This document shows positions 53,201 to 62,244 of a stretch of DNA of 64,000 nt, piece by piece. The stretch spans positions 1-64,000 of the forward strand of contig NZ_CAKRXI010000011.1 of assembly GCF_934424005.1 (NCBI RefSeq). The letters run 5' to 3'. A program made the position numbers and the translations under genes. Source of the DNA: an uncultured Blautia sp. (GTDB lineage: Bacteria; Bacillota; Clostridia; Lachnospirales; Lachnospiraceae). The number at the start of each line of letters is the position of its first letter. The first letter of the stretch is position 1. The notes beneath the pieces were generated by a model that had not been told where the DNA came from, did not search any database, and saw nothing but the letters and a program-made list of their open reading frames with translations.

Positions 53201-53548
53201 AACAGCTTTACCCGTGAGAACGGATTTGGCGGAAATAATTCTATGAACAGCTTTAACCATTATTCACTGGGAAGTGTACTGAGCTGGCTGTATGAGAATA
53301 CGCTTGGAATCCAGAGAGATGAGGAACATCCGGGTTATAAACACTTTACGCTGAAACCAGAGATGGGAACCCTTGGATTTGCGGAAGGTGGAATTAATAC
53401 TCCTTATGGCAGAATTGAAAGTGCATGGAAGAAGACAGAGTCAGGATATTCTTACACCTGTCGTATTCCAGAGAATACAACAGCAACGATTATTCTGAAC
53501 AATATAACAAAAGTACTTGGGAGTGGGGAATACACATTCACTGTATGA
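50264..53548 (+). CDS. GH78 alpha-L-rhamnosidase
   Basis: A 1094-residue family 78 enzyme without a signal peptide, so cytoplasmic. Domains in order: N-terminal fibronectin-like and beta-sandwich modules (about 1-330), the rhamnosidase N domain (about 340-530: ARLYATARGIYECSMNGKRV, GASQYDSHLMYQTYDVT), then the (alpha/alpha)6 catalytic barrel (about 680-1010) with PTDCPQRNERMGWLGD and a later Glu/Trp-rich core (GATTIWERWNSF), and a C-terminal beta domain. It removes terminal L-rhamnose from imported glycosides such as flavonoid or polysaccharide fragments. Ends the operon started at 43128. Confidence 0.94.
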   Translation: MSEKKFEVYDLKVNQITEALGLDVEKPVFSWKLRSEKQNILQKQAQIMVGKTAGSADVWDSGVMNSDESAGTAYEGETLEAETRYYVTVKVWNQDGEEAETSSWFETGLMNGSISAWDGAKWLGAQEFNVASEKLGVFVLESTFRIKEGTKAGVVFGANDARLKDISKNELQVEGENDIRFVLNIEKTPAVIEVYRRGYCKEDQANVPLYELGTKDLKTGRELITEENRHDFHKLTIEIEGNGAYTYLDDCAVDEVYVEGPFGGQMRTPRQLNPLGAFDVTTFPRLCEMGYYVGADSEAEYQGIRVRNLRKPCAEILAVDTENGKTLKGECLEISNPSRFSLPMLRTNFTVNGKVASARLYATARGIYECSMNGKRVTEEYFAPGASQYDSHLMYQTYDVTDLVQEGENGIGCILASGWWSDSFSFRLYNYNYWGDRPSFLGRLVITYEDGHKETIVTDDNTWQYYGEGPYRYAGFFNGETYDARLEDCYYDFSKPDFKADGLKKPEVITPVVMEEQEGIFPGAACWPAMNEKEPEIVGNYQAPVHEIETFTAKSMTEPLPGTYIYDLEQEIAGVPVLKLRGKAGQKITIRYGEVLYPDLPEYKGLVGQMLQANLREASNEDTYYCKGEGVEVYKPRFTFHGFRYIEISGVDEAPALEDVQTVLLSSVDQITGKFHCDNELINRFTQNVKFSQYCNFISIPTDCPQRNERMGWLGDTHIFCRTATYQSNVKNFYLRNLQAMKDMQTEEGRLPSIAPAGGGFGGQTYESAMILIVWELYQQYGDAALIEEYYDSMDRWMDSMKAFGLPGTPSLHINEWLGDWLAPVPADDYLIFNAFHYRNAALMEKFAVLIGNAEGQKKYHQIAKETKTYWNDTFTDKETGITKNADGTTCDVQGSYSIGLSCDVFADDIKEKAFAHLERTTREGNYTIQSGFFGTGPINPMLSKGGYPEAAQKTITQTAFPSWLYPVTQGATTIWERWNSFTRENGFGGNNSMNSFNHYSLGSVLSWLYENTLGIQRDEEHPGYKHFTLKPEMGTLGFAEGGINTPYGRIESAWKKTESGYSYTCRIPENTTATIILNNITKVLGSGEYTFTV

Positions 53549-53602
53549 TTGCGGGGGAATTACAATCATTCGATATACTAGAAAAATACAGAAGGTGAAA
53601 AT

Positions 53603-54952
53603 ATGTCAACATCTATGACAAAAGGTAGTCCGCTGAAACTGATGCTTCATTTTGCACTGCCGCTGCTGATGGGAAATCTCCTTCAACAGACTTATAATAT
53701 TATCGACGCTGCCATTGTAGGACAGATTCTTGGAGCAGATGCACTGGCAAGTGTTGGCTCCAGCAGCAGTATACAGTTTCTGGTTCTGGGCTTCTGCATT
53801 GGCTGCTGTGCAGGATTTGGAGTCCCGGTTGCAAAGCATTTTGGTGCCGGAGATCATCGTACCATGCGGGATTATATATTTAACGGAGCAGTACTTACAA
53901 CAATCATGGCTGCAATTCTTACAATACTATGTTCTCTGTTCTGCACACAGATTCTTCATATGCTTTCTGTGCCGGAAGATATCTTCGAAAATGCCTATGC
54001 ATATTTGATCGTCATTTTTATTGGGATACCATTTACACTGCTGTATAATTATCTGTCCAGCATTTTGCGTTCAGTGGGAGACAGCCGCACACCGTTCCTT
54101 TTTCTGGGATTTTCAGCAGTCCTGAATATATTTCTGGATCTGTTCTGTATTATTGTTTTAAAATGGGGCTGCATGGGTGCAGCAATTGCAACTATCACAT
54201 CACAGGCAATCAGTGGAATCCTCTGTTTCTTTTATATAAAAAGAAACATGAAACTTCTTCGTCTGGAGAAAAGTAATATGATCATGCAAAAAGAAACTAT
54301 AGGTGAATTGTTGGCTATGGGTCTTCCAATGGGACTGCAGTTCTCGATCACGGCAATTGGAAGTATGGTCATGCAGGCAGCAAATAATGGACTGGGAAGT
54401 ATCTATGTCTCTGCTTTTACAGCAGCTATGCGAATCAAACAGTTCCTTCTGTGCCCGTTTGATGCAATCGGAACTGCGGCATCTGTATTCTGCAGTCAGA
54501 ATCTTGGAGCACGCCAGCCGGAACGAATCCGGAAGGGTGCCCTGCAGGCTACACTCACCGGATGTATTTATGGGTTGTGTGCAGGTCTGATCCTGATCTT
54601 TTTTGGAAGATCATTATCCATGATCTTTCTGAGCAAAAATGCTGCAGCCGTTCTGGATGCTTCTGCAAAATATCTTCGCTGTATGGGATTTTTCTTTAGT
54701 ATTCTTGGAATCCTTAATGTGTGTCGAATGGTAACACAGGGACTGGGATATCCAGGAAGAGCTGTTTTTTCAGGTGTTATGGAAATGATCGGGCGAGTGA
54801 TCGTGAGTATTGGATTTGTGGGAGCCTTTGGCTATACTGCAATTTGTTTTGCAGATCAGGCTGCATGGGTAGCTGCAAGCTGCTATATTGCACCGACCTG
54901 TATCTGGTGTATCCGCCGTTCCATTAAAATGATCGAAGAAAAAGCGGCATGA
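53603..54952 (+). CDS. MATE family efflux transporter
   Basis: A 449-residue membrane protein with twelve predicted segments. It begins SMTKGSPLKLMLHFALPLLMGNLLQQTYNIIDAAIVG, the usual MATE start, and contains ISTPFLFLGFSAVLNIFLDL-like and AMGLPMGLQFSITAIGSMVMQ motifs of the two halves. It probably exports cationic compounds or secondary metabolites with Na+ or H+. Its own RBS AGAAGGTG lies upstream; a small palindrome (ATGATTG/CAATCAT, 53545-53569) separates it from the rhamnosidase gene. Link to the neighbouring sugar genes is not shown. Confidence 0.92.
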   Translation: MSTSMTKGSPLKLMLHFALPLLMGNLLQQTYNIIDAAIVGQILGADALASVGSSSSIQFLVLGFCIGCCAGFGVPVAKHFGAGDHRTMRDYIFNGAVLTTIMAAILTILCSLFCTQILHMLSVPEDIFENAYAYLIVIFIGIPFTLLYNYLSSILRSVGDSRTPFLFLGFSAVLNIFLDLFCIIVLKWGCMGAAIATITSQAISGILCFFYIKRNMKLLRLEKSNMIMQKETIGELLAMGLPMGLQFSITAIGSMVMQAANNGLGSIYVSAFTAAMRIKQFLLCPFDAIGTAASVFCSQNLGARQPERIRKGALQATLTGCIYGLCAGLILIFFGRSLSMIFLSKNAAAVLDASAKYLRCMGFFFSILGILNVCRMVTQGLGYPGRAVFSGVMEMIGRVIVSIGFVGAFGYTAICFADQAAWVAASCYIAPTCIWCIRRSIKMIEEKAA

Positions 54953-54971
54953 AATAAATTATGTACAAAAG

Positions 54972-55021
54972 GTCCGGAGTTCAGTCTCATAAATTGAGAG
55001 ACTGGGTTCAGGACTTTTTTA
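54972..55021 (+). terminator. Intrinsic terminator after the MATE gene
   Basis: GTCCGGAGTTCAGTCTC and GAGACTGGGTTCAGGAC pair around a short AT loop, with TTTTTT after it. Confidence 0.85.
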
Positions 55022-55057
55022 TGTAATAGGAAATTACTTCGTAATGTTCCTATTACA
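55022..55057. repeat. Perfect-arm palindrome
   Basis: TGTAATAGGAA and TTCCTATTACA (11-bp arms) enclose ATTAC/GTAAT, giving a near-continuous 16-bp stem just behind the terminator. It looks like a palindromic repeat rather than a promoter site. Confidence 0.55.
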
Positions 55058-55199
55058 CAAAAACGCTCCGCGTATGTGTGATTTTCCAAAAAGAGAATAT
55101 AAAAGTTTGATAAAAAAGCAACTTGTCTGAAAAAAATGAAACTGGTATAGTATATAGCGAATACTTTACACGATGTTATGAGGCAAATGGGGTGGAGAG

Positions 55200-56849
55200 A
55201 TGTTAAAGATTTTTCTGGCAGAAGATGAGGTTGTAGTCCGTGAGACAATCAAACGAATGATCCCGTGGGAGGAACTTGGCTTTGAGCTGGTAGGAGAAGC
55301 TGCAGATGGTGAGATGGCATTGCCGTTGTTGATCAGACAGCAGCCGGACCTTTTGATCACGGATATCAAGATGCCATTTATGGATGGTCTAACGCTGGCA
55401 CGTCTGGCCAAAAAGGAAATACCGGGGCTGAAGGTTGTGATCTTAAGTGGATATGATGACTTTAATTATGCAAAACAGGCGATAGGAATTGGGGTGGAGG
55501 ATTATCTCCTGAAACCGATCACAAAGAATGCTTTGATTGAACGGCTTTCAGAAATCCGCAGCCGCTATGAACATGAAAAAACACAGAAAGAATATTACGA
55601 AAAATTCCAGAGAGAGATGCAGGCTTATGAGAAGAACAGCAGCCGCGATTTTTTTGAGGCATTGGTCGGCGGTTCCATGGATATGATGGAGGTCTATAAA
55701 AGAGCAGAAAAGCTTGGTCTGGATATTGTTGCAGAGGCTTACAATGTTCTGATCTTTACGATGAACTGTGATGAGGATTTTTCCGGACAGAGAGATGAAT
55801 ATTCTTCGTGGGAAGCAGAGTCACTGGAACTTCTGGAAAACTTTTTTGCCGGTCATTCATCGGCCATGCTGTTTCGAAGTAATATTTTCTCCTATGGTGT
55901 ACTTCTTAAGGGACAGAGAGAAACTATTGAAGAAAATACAAGAGAGTGTGTGGATGAGATCCGTAAGATTCTGAGCAGGCAGGATGGAAGAAGGGAATGG
56001 TTCCTTGCAGTTGGTCAGTCTGTGGAGCGTCTGAGTCAGATACAAAAGAGCTATCATACGGCATCAAGAGCCTTTTCGCAGAGATATCTGTATGATGAAA
56101 ATATTCTTTACTATGATGAGATGGAAACTATGGAGCATCCTGGTGGACAGGCGGAGACTGAAGATAATGCCTATCTGCAGAAAGTGGATGTGAATGCCCT
56201 GAATCCGGCAATCCTTCAGAAATTTTTGAGCAATGGTCTTCAGGAAGAGACAGAAAACTTTGTAAAAGACTATTTTTATGCAATCGGTCAGGAGCCGATG
56301 GAATCACTGGTATTTCGAAATTATGTTATTCTGAATGTTCGGTTTTCTGTTATTTCATTCATTAAAGGGCTGGGATGTGATACGAATGAAATGGAATCTG
56401 CAGATACAGAAGAAGTACTTGCAGAGAGTGGAAAGAATATGGAAAGTGCAATTGCTTATGCGAAAAAAATGATCTCACAGGCAATCGAGATCCGTGACCA
56501 GAATTCCGGAAACAAAAACCGCAGTATTTTAAAAACCGCGGTGGACTTTATTGACAGCCATTATATGGATGAAGAGATTTCACTAAATACGGTTGCCAAT
56601 GTTGCAAATGTCAGCTCTAATCATTTCAGCGCTCTGTTCAGCCAGAATATGGGACAGACATTTATTGAGTATCTGACTTCCTTACGCATGAATAAGGCGA
56701 AAGAACTTCTGCGTTGCACGGGTATGCGTTCCAGTGAGATCGCAGGAGAAATCGGATATAAAGATGCACATTATTTCAGCTATCTTTTTAAGAAAACACA
56801 GGGTATGACTCCGAGTGATTACCGTAAGGCACGGGAGGAAAAAGCATGA
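55200..56849 (+). CDS. Response regulator, YesN/AraC type
   Basis: A 549-residue response regulator. Receiver domain 1-120 with LLITDIKMPFMDGL (Asp near 55) and DYLLKPITK; middle region about 130-420; AraC-type DNA-binding domain at the C-terminus (LNTVANVANVSSNHFSALFSQNMGQTFIEYLTSLRMNKAKELL, IAGEIGYKDAHYFSYLFKKTQGMTPSDYRKA). The kinase gene overlaps by four bases. It should activate the sugar ABC operon that follows at 58429; a shared CAACTTGT element lies before both this gene and the transporter gene. Confidence 0.93.
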   Translation: MLKIFLAEDEVVVRETIKRMIPWEELGFELVGEAADGEMALPLLIRQQPDLLITDIKMPFMDGLTLARLAKKEIPGLKVVILSGYDDFNYAKQAIGIGVEDYLLKPITKNALIERLSEIRSRYEHEKTQKEYYEKFQREMQAYEKNSSRDFFEALVGGSMDMMEVYKRAEKLGLDIVAEAYNVLIFTMNCDEDFSGQRDEYSSWEAESLELLENFFAGHSSAMLFRSNIFSYGVLLKGQRETIEENTRECVDEIRKILSRQDGRREWFLAVGQSVERLSQIQKSYHTASRAFSQRYLYDENILYYDEMETMEHPGGQAETEDNAYLQKVDVNALNPAILQKFLSNGLQEETENFVKDYFYAIGQEPMESLVFRNYVILNVRFSVISFIKGLGCDTNEMESADTEEVLAESGKNMESAIAYAKKMISQAIEIRDQNSGNKNRSILKTAVDFIDSHYMDEEISLNTVANVANVSSNHFSALFSQNMGQTFIEYLTSLRMNKAKELLRCTGMRSSEIAGEIGYKDAHYFSYLFKKTQGMTPSDYRKAREEKA

Positions 56850-58282
56850 GAGGAGTACCTCAGAAAAGAAAAAAGCAGATGGGACTTGAGAAACGTATGA
56901 ACAGACTTCTGTTCAGTACGATGATTCCGATGGCCTGCCTGCTGGTTATTTTGCTTCTGATCTTCTGGCAGTATGCCGGACAGTATAACAAGCTGTCAGA
57001 GAATCTGGCGGTCAGCAGTAAATTCAACCTGAGCTTCAAGGATGAACTGGATCTGGAAATGTATTATCTGGCAATCGGATCAAAAGAAGCCAGTGAACTG
57101 GATGACGTTGTGGGACAGGTAGAGGATGCACAGGAGATTATGGAAAAACTGCGTAAAAATACATACCATGCCAGTGGCGTCAAATGTCTGAACAGTCTGG
57201 ATGCGTATCTGGATAATCTGAAAAAGAGAATGCTCCAGCTGATGGAGATCAAGGAATATGATAAACGAATGGAATTTATGGACAGTAACATTCGTATTAT
57301 CACAGGCCTGATCATGCAGGAGATGCAGAATTATATTTATAATGAATCTATGTATCTTGTGAAGGTCGAGACGAATCTTACCCACAGAGTTAAGATCCTG
57401 ATATCGGGAATGGCAGTATTATTACTTGCAACGCTGGGAATTCTGATGCGAAGATCGTTCCGTCTGACTGGTGGGATCATCCAACCGGTAACCGAGATGC
57501 GAGATAAGGTGAAGAAAGTAGGAAAGGGAAATTTCGATGTTCTTCCGGTGTCTGCGGAGATTATAGAGATTGAGGAACTGGATCAGGGAATCAACAAAAT
57601 GGCACACCGGATCAGCGGACTTCTGGAGAATGTCCGGCAGGAAAAGGAAATGCAGCATCTGACAGAACTGCAGCTGATTCAGGCACAGGTGAATCCGCAT
57701 TTCTTATATAATACGCTGGATACGATCGTCTGGCTGATCGAAGGCGGTATGACGGAAGATGCGGTGGAGATGATTTCCAGTCTTTCTATTTTCTTCCGTA
57801 CATCGCTTTCCAAGGGGAATGATATCATTCCTCTTTCAGAAGAGAAACGGCATACGTTGAGTTATCTGGAGATTCAGCAGTTCCGCTACAGAGATATCCT
57901 GGAATTTGAATTATCCATTCCACAGGATCTTGATGGGGTACAGGTGCCGAAACTTTCCATTCAGCCGCTGGCAGAGAATGCGCTTTATCATGGAATCAAG
58001 AACCGGCGTGGCAAAGGCAAGATTACGATCACCGGAAGGGAAGAAGAGGATGCGATCATTCTTACGGTCAGTGACAATGGACAGGGAATGACACCGGAGC
58101 GTCTTCATGAGGTACAGGAGGCAATACGTACAGGAGAGAGAGCCGGATTTGGGCTTGCGGCAGTTGCGGAACGTATTGCTTTGTACTACGGACCGGGCTA
58201 CGGAATGACGATTTCTTCTAAAGAAGGAGAAGGTACAACGGTGGAATTACGGCTTGGGAAAAATATTCAACCGAAATCGTAA
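56846..58282 (+). CDS. Sensor histidine kinase, YesM type
   Basis: A 478-residue membrane kinase. One membrane segment at about 26-46 and another at about 187-205 flank a small external domain with all-helical character. HAMP (about 205-260), phospho-acceptor His in IQAQVNPHFLYNTLDTIVWLIEG, and HATPase with IQPLAENALYHGI and DNGQGMT follow. Overlap of its start with the response regulator stop (ATGA) ties them. It may detect the binding protein encoded next, as CUT2 operons in this family often do. Confidence 0.92.
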   Translation: MRGVPQKRKKQMGLEKRMNRLLFSTMIPMACLLVILLLIFWQYAGQYNKLSENLAVSSKFNLSFKDELDLEMYYLAIGSKEASELDDVVGQVEDAQEIMEKLRKNTYHASGVKCLNSLDAYLDNLKKRMLQLMEIKEYDKRMEFMDSNIRIITGLIMQEMQNYIYNESMYLVKVETNLTHRVKILISGMAVLLLATLGILMRRSFRLTGGIIQPVTEMRDKVKKVGKGNFDVLPVSAEIIEIEELDQGINKMAHRISGLLENVRQEKEMQHLTELQLIQAQVNPHFLYNTLDTIVWLIEGGMTEDAVEMISSLSIFFRTSLSKGNDIIPLSEEKRHTLSYLEIQQFRYRDILEFELSIPQDLDGVQVPKLSIQPLAENALYHGIKNRRGKGKITITGREEEDAIILTVSDNGQGMTPERLHEVQEAIRTGERAGFGLAAVAERIALYYGPGYGMTISSKEGEGTTVELRLGKNIQPKS

Positions 58283-58428
58283 AAAATCCAACTTGTTAAA
58301 AATGAGACAGAAAGATAGATAAAAGACTAAACTTTTTTCCGAAAATAATCCATGGAGTTTTCGTAACAAATTGCTATAATAAAACCATCTTAAAAAACAC
58401 GAAACAAATGTAAAGGGAGGATTACAAA

Positions 58429-59466
58429 ATGAAGAAAAAAATGGTGACCGCACTCTTAGCAGTATCTATGTTGGCAGGACTTTCCGCAGTGAATGTTATG
58501 GCAGCGGACGACGACACAATTACAGTTGGTTTCTCACAGGTAGGTGCAGAATCTGACTGGCGTACTGCAAACACAGAATCCATGAAATCTACTTTCTCAG
58601 AGGATAACGGATATGAACTGATCTTTGACGATGCTCAGCAGAAACAGGAAAATCAGCTGACAGCAATCCGTAACTTCATCCAGCAGGAAGTTGACTATAT
58701 CGTACTCGCACCTGTAACTGAGACAGGTTGGGATACAGTACTTCAGGAAGCAAAAGATGCAGGAATCCCGGTTATCATCGTTGACCGTATGGTAGATGTA
58801 TCTGACGACAGCCTCTACACTGCATGGGTAGGATCCAACTTCAAACTTGAAGGCCAGAAAGCTATGGCATGGCTGGATGCATATCTCGAAGCAAAAGGCC
58901 GTGGCGATGAAGAAATCAACCTTGTTGATATTCAGGGAACCATCGGAGCATCTGCTCAGATCGGACGTACAGAAGGATTTGATGAAGCTGTAGAAGCTCA
59001 TGACAACTGGACAACACTTGCTCAGCAGTCCGGTGAATTTACACAGGCTAAAGGACAGGAAGTTATGGAATCTATCCTGAAACAGAGCGGTGATGATATC
59101 GACGTTGTATACTGCGAGAATGATAACGAAGCATTTGGTGCAATCGATGCGATCAAAGCAGCAGGATATGAAGTTGGCGGCGAAGAAGGCCAGATTCTTG
59201 TAATGTCCTTCGATACAACAAACGCAGGTCTTACACAGACACTTTCCGGCGAAATTACATGTGATACAGAGTGTAACCCACTTCACGGACCACGTGTAGA
59301 AGAGATCATCCAGAAACTGGAAGCCGGCGAAGATGTTGACAAACAGGCATATGTAGAGGAAGTTGCATTCGCAGCTGACGATACTGTAACAAAAGTTACA
59401 ATTGACGGAACAGATTATGACATCACACCGATCACTCAGGAAATCATCGACGGACGTGCATACTAA
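58429..59466 (+). CDS. Sugar ABC transporter, substrate-binding protein (YtfQ-like)
   Basis: A 345-residue periplasmic-binding-protein family 4 (LacI-like) protein. A signal peptide MKKKMVTALLAVSMLAGLSAVNVMA is followed by the mature protein beginning with ADDDTITVGFSQVGAESDWRTANTESMKS, close to E. coli YtfQ, which binds galactofuranose. The sugar-binding cleft includes YVDR-like DRMVDV and QSGEFTQAKGQEVMESIL. AGGGAGG precedes the ATG. The operon with araA suggests L-arabinose or arabinofuranose as the substrate (inference). Confidence 0.9.
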   Translation: MKKKMVTALLAVSMLAGLSAVNVMAADDDTITVGFSQVGAESDWRTANTESMKSTFSEDNGYELIFDDAQQKQENQLTAIRNFIQQEVDYIVLAPVTETGWDTVLQEAKDAGIPVIIVDRMVDVSDDSLYTAWVGSNFKLEGQKAMAWLDAYLEAKGRGDEEINLVDIQGTIGASAQIGRTEGFDEAVEAHDNWTTLAQQSGEFTQAKGQEVMESILKQSGDDIDVVYCENDNEAFGAIDAIKAAGYEVGGEEGQILVMSFDTTNAGLTQTLSGEITCDTECNPLHGPRVEEIIQKLEAGEDVDKQAYVEEVAFAADDTVTKVTIDGTDYDITPITQEIIDGRAY

Positions 59467-59502
59467 TCTTAGATAACCTGAATTTGCAAACTGAATGCAA
59501 TT

Positions 59503-59602
59503 GTTACTGTGAACGGAGTAAACAGTAACGATTTATAAGTAATGAGCCCGGGGCGTGGAACAGGATCCAGATGAGAGGATTTTATGGGCCACGCCCCTTT
59601 TG
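59503..59602 (+). terminator. Two hairpins after the binding-protein gene
   Basis: GTTACTGT/ACAGTAAC (59503-59529) is a repeat end like that at 31774-31796. GGGGCGTGG (59550-59558) pairs with CCACGCCCC (59589-59597) followed by T, a classical partial terminator between the binding protein and the ATPase genes, so more binding protein is made than transporter. Confidence 0.75.
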
Positions 59603-59663
59603 CGCTCAAAAACAGGGAAAATAAAGGAAAAAATGGAATAAAACAGGGAATGGAGGAAAGAAA

Positions 59664-61193
59664 ATGGAACAAAACATTGTTTTGGAAATGTGTGATATAA
59701 GTAAAAATTTCACCGGTGTCCGTGCCCTTTCCCATGTGGATTTTACACTTCGCAAAGGTGAGATCCATGCACTGATGGGAGAAAACGGAGCCGGAAAATC
59801 AACACTGATCAAAGTTCTGACCGGTGTACATGAATTCGAAAGCGGTTCCATTCATATGAATGGTGAAAATAAAGACATTATCAATCATTCTCCGCAGGAG
59901 GCACAGGCAAATGGGATCAGTACGGTTTATCAGGAAGTAAACCTCTGTCCGAACCTGACTGTTGCGGAAAACCTGTTTATTGGCCGTGAGCCGCGAAACA
60001 AGGTTGGAATGATCAACTGGAAAGAAATGAATGCACGTTCTGCAAAGCTTCTGGAAAGCCTGAACATTAATGTTCCGCCGACACAGATGCTGGATGAATG
60101 TTCTGTAGCGATCCAGCAGATGATCGCGATCGCACGTGCTGTGGATATGAAATGTAAGGTTCTGATCCTGGATGAGCCGACTTCCTCTCTGGATGATGAA
60201 GAAGTTGAGAAACTGTTTGTTCTGATGCGCAGACTTCGTGAGGAAGGTGTTGGAATTATCTTCGTAACACATTTCCTGGAGCAGGTATATGCAGTGTGTG
60301 ACCGGATCACGGTTCTTCGAAATGGTGAGCTGGTTGGGGAATATGAAGTAAAAGATCTTCCGCGAGTGATGCTGGTTGCCAAGATGATGGGTAAGGATTT
60401 TGATGATCTTGCAGACATCAAAGGCGATCATAAAGATAAAAAAGTATTCTCCGAAACTCCGGTCATTGAGGCTGAGGGTATTGGACATAGGGGAACGATC
60501 CGGCCATTTGATCTTAAGATCAATAAAGGAGAGGTTATCGGTCTTACCGGTCTTCTGGGATCTGGACGTTCTGAACTGGTACGTTCCATTTACGGAGCTG
60601 ACAAAGCTGACAGTGGTACATTGAAGGTAAATGGAAAAGAAGTAAAGATCAACAGTCCTCTGGATGCCATGAAGCTTGGTATGGCATATCTTCCGGAAGA
60701 TCGTAAGGCAGAAGGTATCATTGCTGATCTTTCCGTAAGAGAAAACATTATCATTGCAATGCAGGCAAAGAAAGGTATGTTCCATCCGATGAGCCGTAAA
60801 GAGATGGAAGAGGCGGCAGATAAATATATTGATATGCTGCAGATCAAGACTGCAAGCCGTGAAACTCCGATTAAGAGTCTTTCCGGTGGTAACCAGCAGA
60901 AGGTTATCCTTGGCCGCTGGCTTCTGACAAATCCGGAATATCTGATTCTGGATGAGCCGACCAGAGGTATCGATATCGGTACCAAGACGGAGATCCAGAA
61001 GATCGTTCTTGATCTTGCAGATCAGGGAATGGCAGTAACCTTTATTTCTTCAGAGGTTGAAGAGATGCTCCGTACCTGCTCCAGAATGGCAGTCCTTCGT
61101 GACGGAGAAAAGGTAGGAGAACTGGAAGAGAGCGAGCTTTCACAGAGCAATATTATGAAAGCGATTGCAGGAGGTGACGATAAGAATGAATAA
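59664..61193 (+). CDS. Sugar ABC transporter, ATP-binding protein (CUT2, RbsA/YtfR type)
   Basis: A 509-residue tandem ABC ATPase. First half: Walker A GENGAGKST near residue 39 and DEPTSSLD. Second half: degenerate Walker A (GLLGSGRSELVRS), the intact signature LSGGNQQKVILGRW, and DEPTRGIDIGTK. Degeneracy of one site is normal for this family. It powers the two permeases encoded next; the third gene overlaps its end. Confidence 0.95.
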   Translation: MEQNIVLEMCDISKNFTGVRALSHVDFTLRKGEIHALMGENGAGKSTLIKVLTGVHEFESGSIHMNGENKDIINHSPQEAQANGISTVYQEVNLCPNLTVAENLFIGREPRNKVGMINWKEMNARSAKLLESLNINVPPTQMLDECSVAIQQMIAIARAVDMKCKVLILDEPTSSLDDEEVEKLFVLMRRLREEGVGIIFVTHFLEQVYAVCDRITVLRNGELVGEYEVKDLPRVMLVAKMMGKDFDDLADIKGDHKDKKVFSETPVIEAEGIGHRGTIRPFDLKINKGEVIGLTGLLGSGRSELVRSIYGADKADSGTLKVNGKEVKINSPLDAMKLGMAYLPEDRKAEGIIADLSVRENIIIAMQAKKGMFHPMSRKEMEEAADKYIDMLQIKTASRETPIKSLSGGNQQKVILGRWLLTNPEYLILDEPTRGIDIGTKTEIQKIVLDLADQGMAVTFISSEVEEMLRTCSRMAVLRDGEKVGELEESELSQSNIMKAIAGGDDKNE

Positions 61194-62244
61194 AAGTAAA
61201 TTAAAAAAGATCACGAGTGCACGACTCTTTCTTCCTATCGTGTGTCTGATCGCGGTCCTTCTGATCAATGTGATCAAGACTCCGGACTTCTTTAATATTA
61301 CGATTCGAAATGGTGTCCTTTATGGATATGTTATTGATGTTATCAACCGTGCATCTGAACTGGTAATCCTTGCAGTTGGTATGACACTTGTTACAGCAGC
61401 ATCCGGCGGACAGGATATCAGTGTTGGTGCAGTCATGGCGGTAGCGGCAGCTGTATGCTGTCAGATCTTATCCGGTGGAGCAGCATCAGTAACTGCATAT
61501 CAAAATTCTATTATTCTTGCGGTTGTTGCAGCACTTCTTGCTGCAGCGCTCTGCGGTGCATTTAACGGATTTCTGGTTGCGAAGCTGAATATCCAGCCAA
61601 TGGTAGCGACTCTGATTCTGTATACTGCAGGACGAGGTATCGCACAGCTTGTTACAAATGGACAGATTACTTACATCCGTGTTCCATCTTTCCAGATGGC
61701 AGGTGGATATATCGGTAAATCTCCGGTTCCGACGCCTGTTCTTTTCGCAATCGTAACCGTAGTTATCGTAGCTTTGATTTTGAAAAAGACAGCTCTTGGA
61801 CTTTATATTGAGAGTGTTGGTATCAATGGTAAAGCAGCACGACTGGTAGGTCTGAACTCTACCATGATCAAGTTCCTGACTTACGTGATCTGCGGTGTTC
61901 TTGCAGGAATCGCCGGACTGGTGGCATCCAGTCGTATCTACTCAGCAGATGCGAACAACATTGGTCTGAACCTTGAGATGGATGCCATCCTGGCAGTTGC
62001 ACTTGGCGGTAACTTCCTTGGCGGTGGTAAATTCAGCCTGATCGGTTCCGTGATCGGAGCTTATACGATCCAGGCACTGACAACAACTCTGTATGCAATG
62101 AATGTAAAAGCCGATCAGCTTCCTGTTTATAAGGCAATCGTTGTTATCATCATTGTAACCTTACAGAGTGATGTATTTAAGAAATTCGTTGCAAATCACA
62201 GAAGCAAAAAAGTTTCCGTTGCAGCAGAGGGAGGTCAGAAATAA
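61186..62244 (+). CDS. Sugar ABC transporter permease (YtfT-like)
   Basis: A 352-residue CUT2 permease with about eight to ten segments. The conserved SGGQDISVGAVMAVAAAV segment and GAFNGFLVAKLNIQPMVATL are typical. Its start at 61186 lies within the end of the ATPase gene (overlap of 8 bases), with AGGAGGTG 10 bases before it. A longer frame starts 21 bases upstream and is rejected. Works as a heterodimer with the following permease. Confidence 0.92.
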   Translation: MNKSKLKKITSARLFLPIVCLIAVLLINVIKTPDFFNITIRNGVLYGYVIDVINRASELVILAVGMTLVTAASGGQDISVGAVMAVAAAVCCQILSGGAASVTAYQNSIILAVVAALLAAALCGAFNGFLVAKLNIQPMVATLILYTAGRGIAQLVTNGQITYIRVPSFQMAGGYIGKSPVPTPVLFAIVTVVIVALILKKTALGLYIESVGINGKAARLVGLNSTMIKFLTYVICGVLAGIAGLVASSRIYSADANNIGLNLEMDAILAVALGGNFLGGGKFSLIGSVIGAYTIQALTTTLYAMNVKADQLPVYKAIVVIIIVTLQSDVFKKFVANHRSKKVSVAAEGGQK

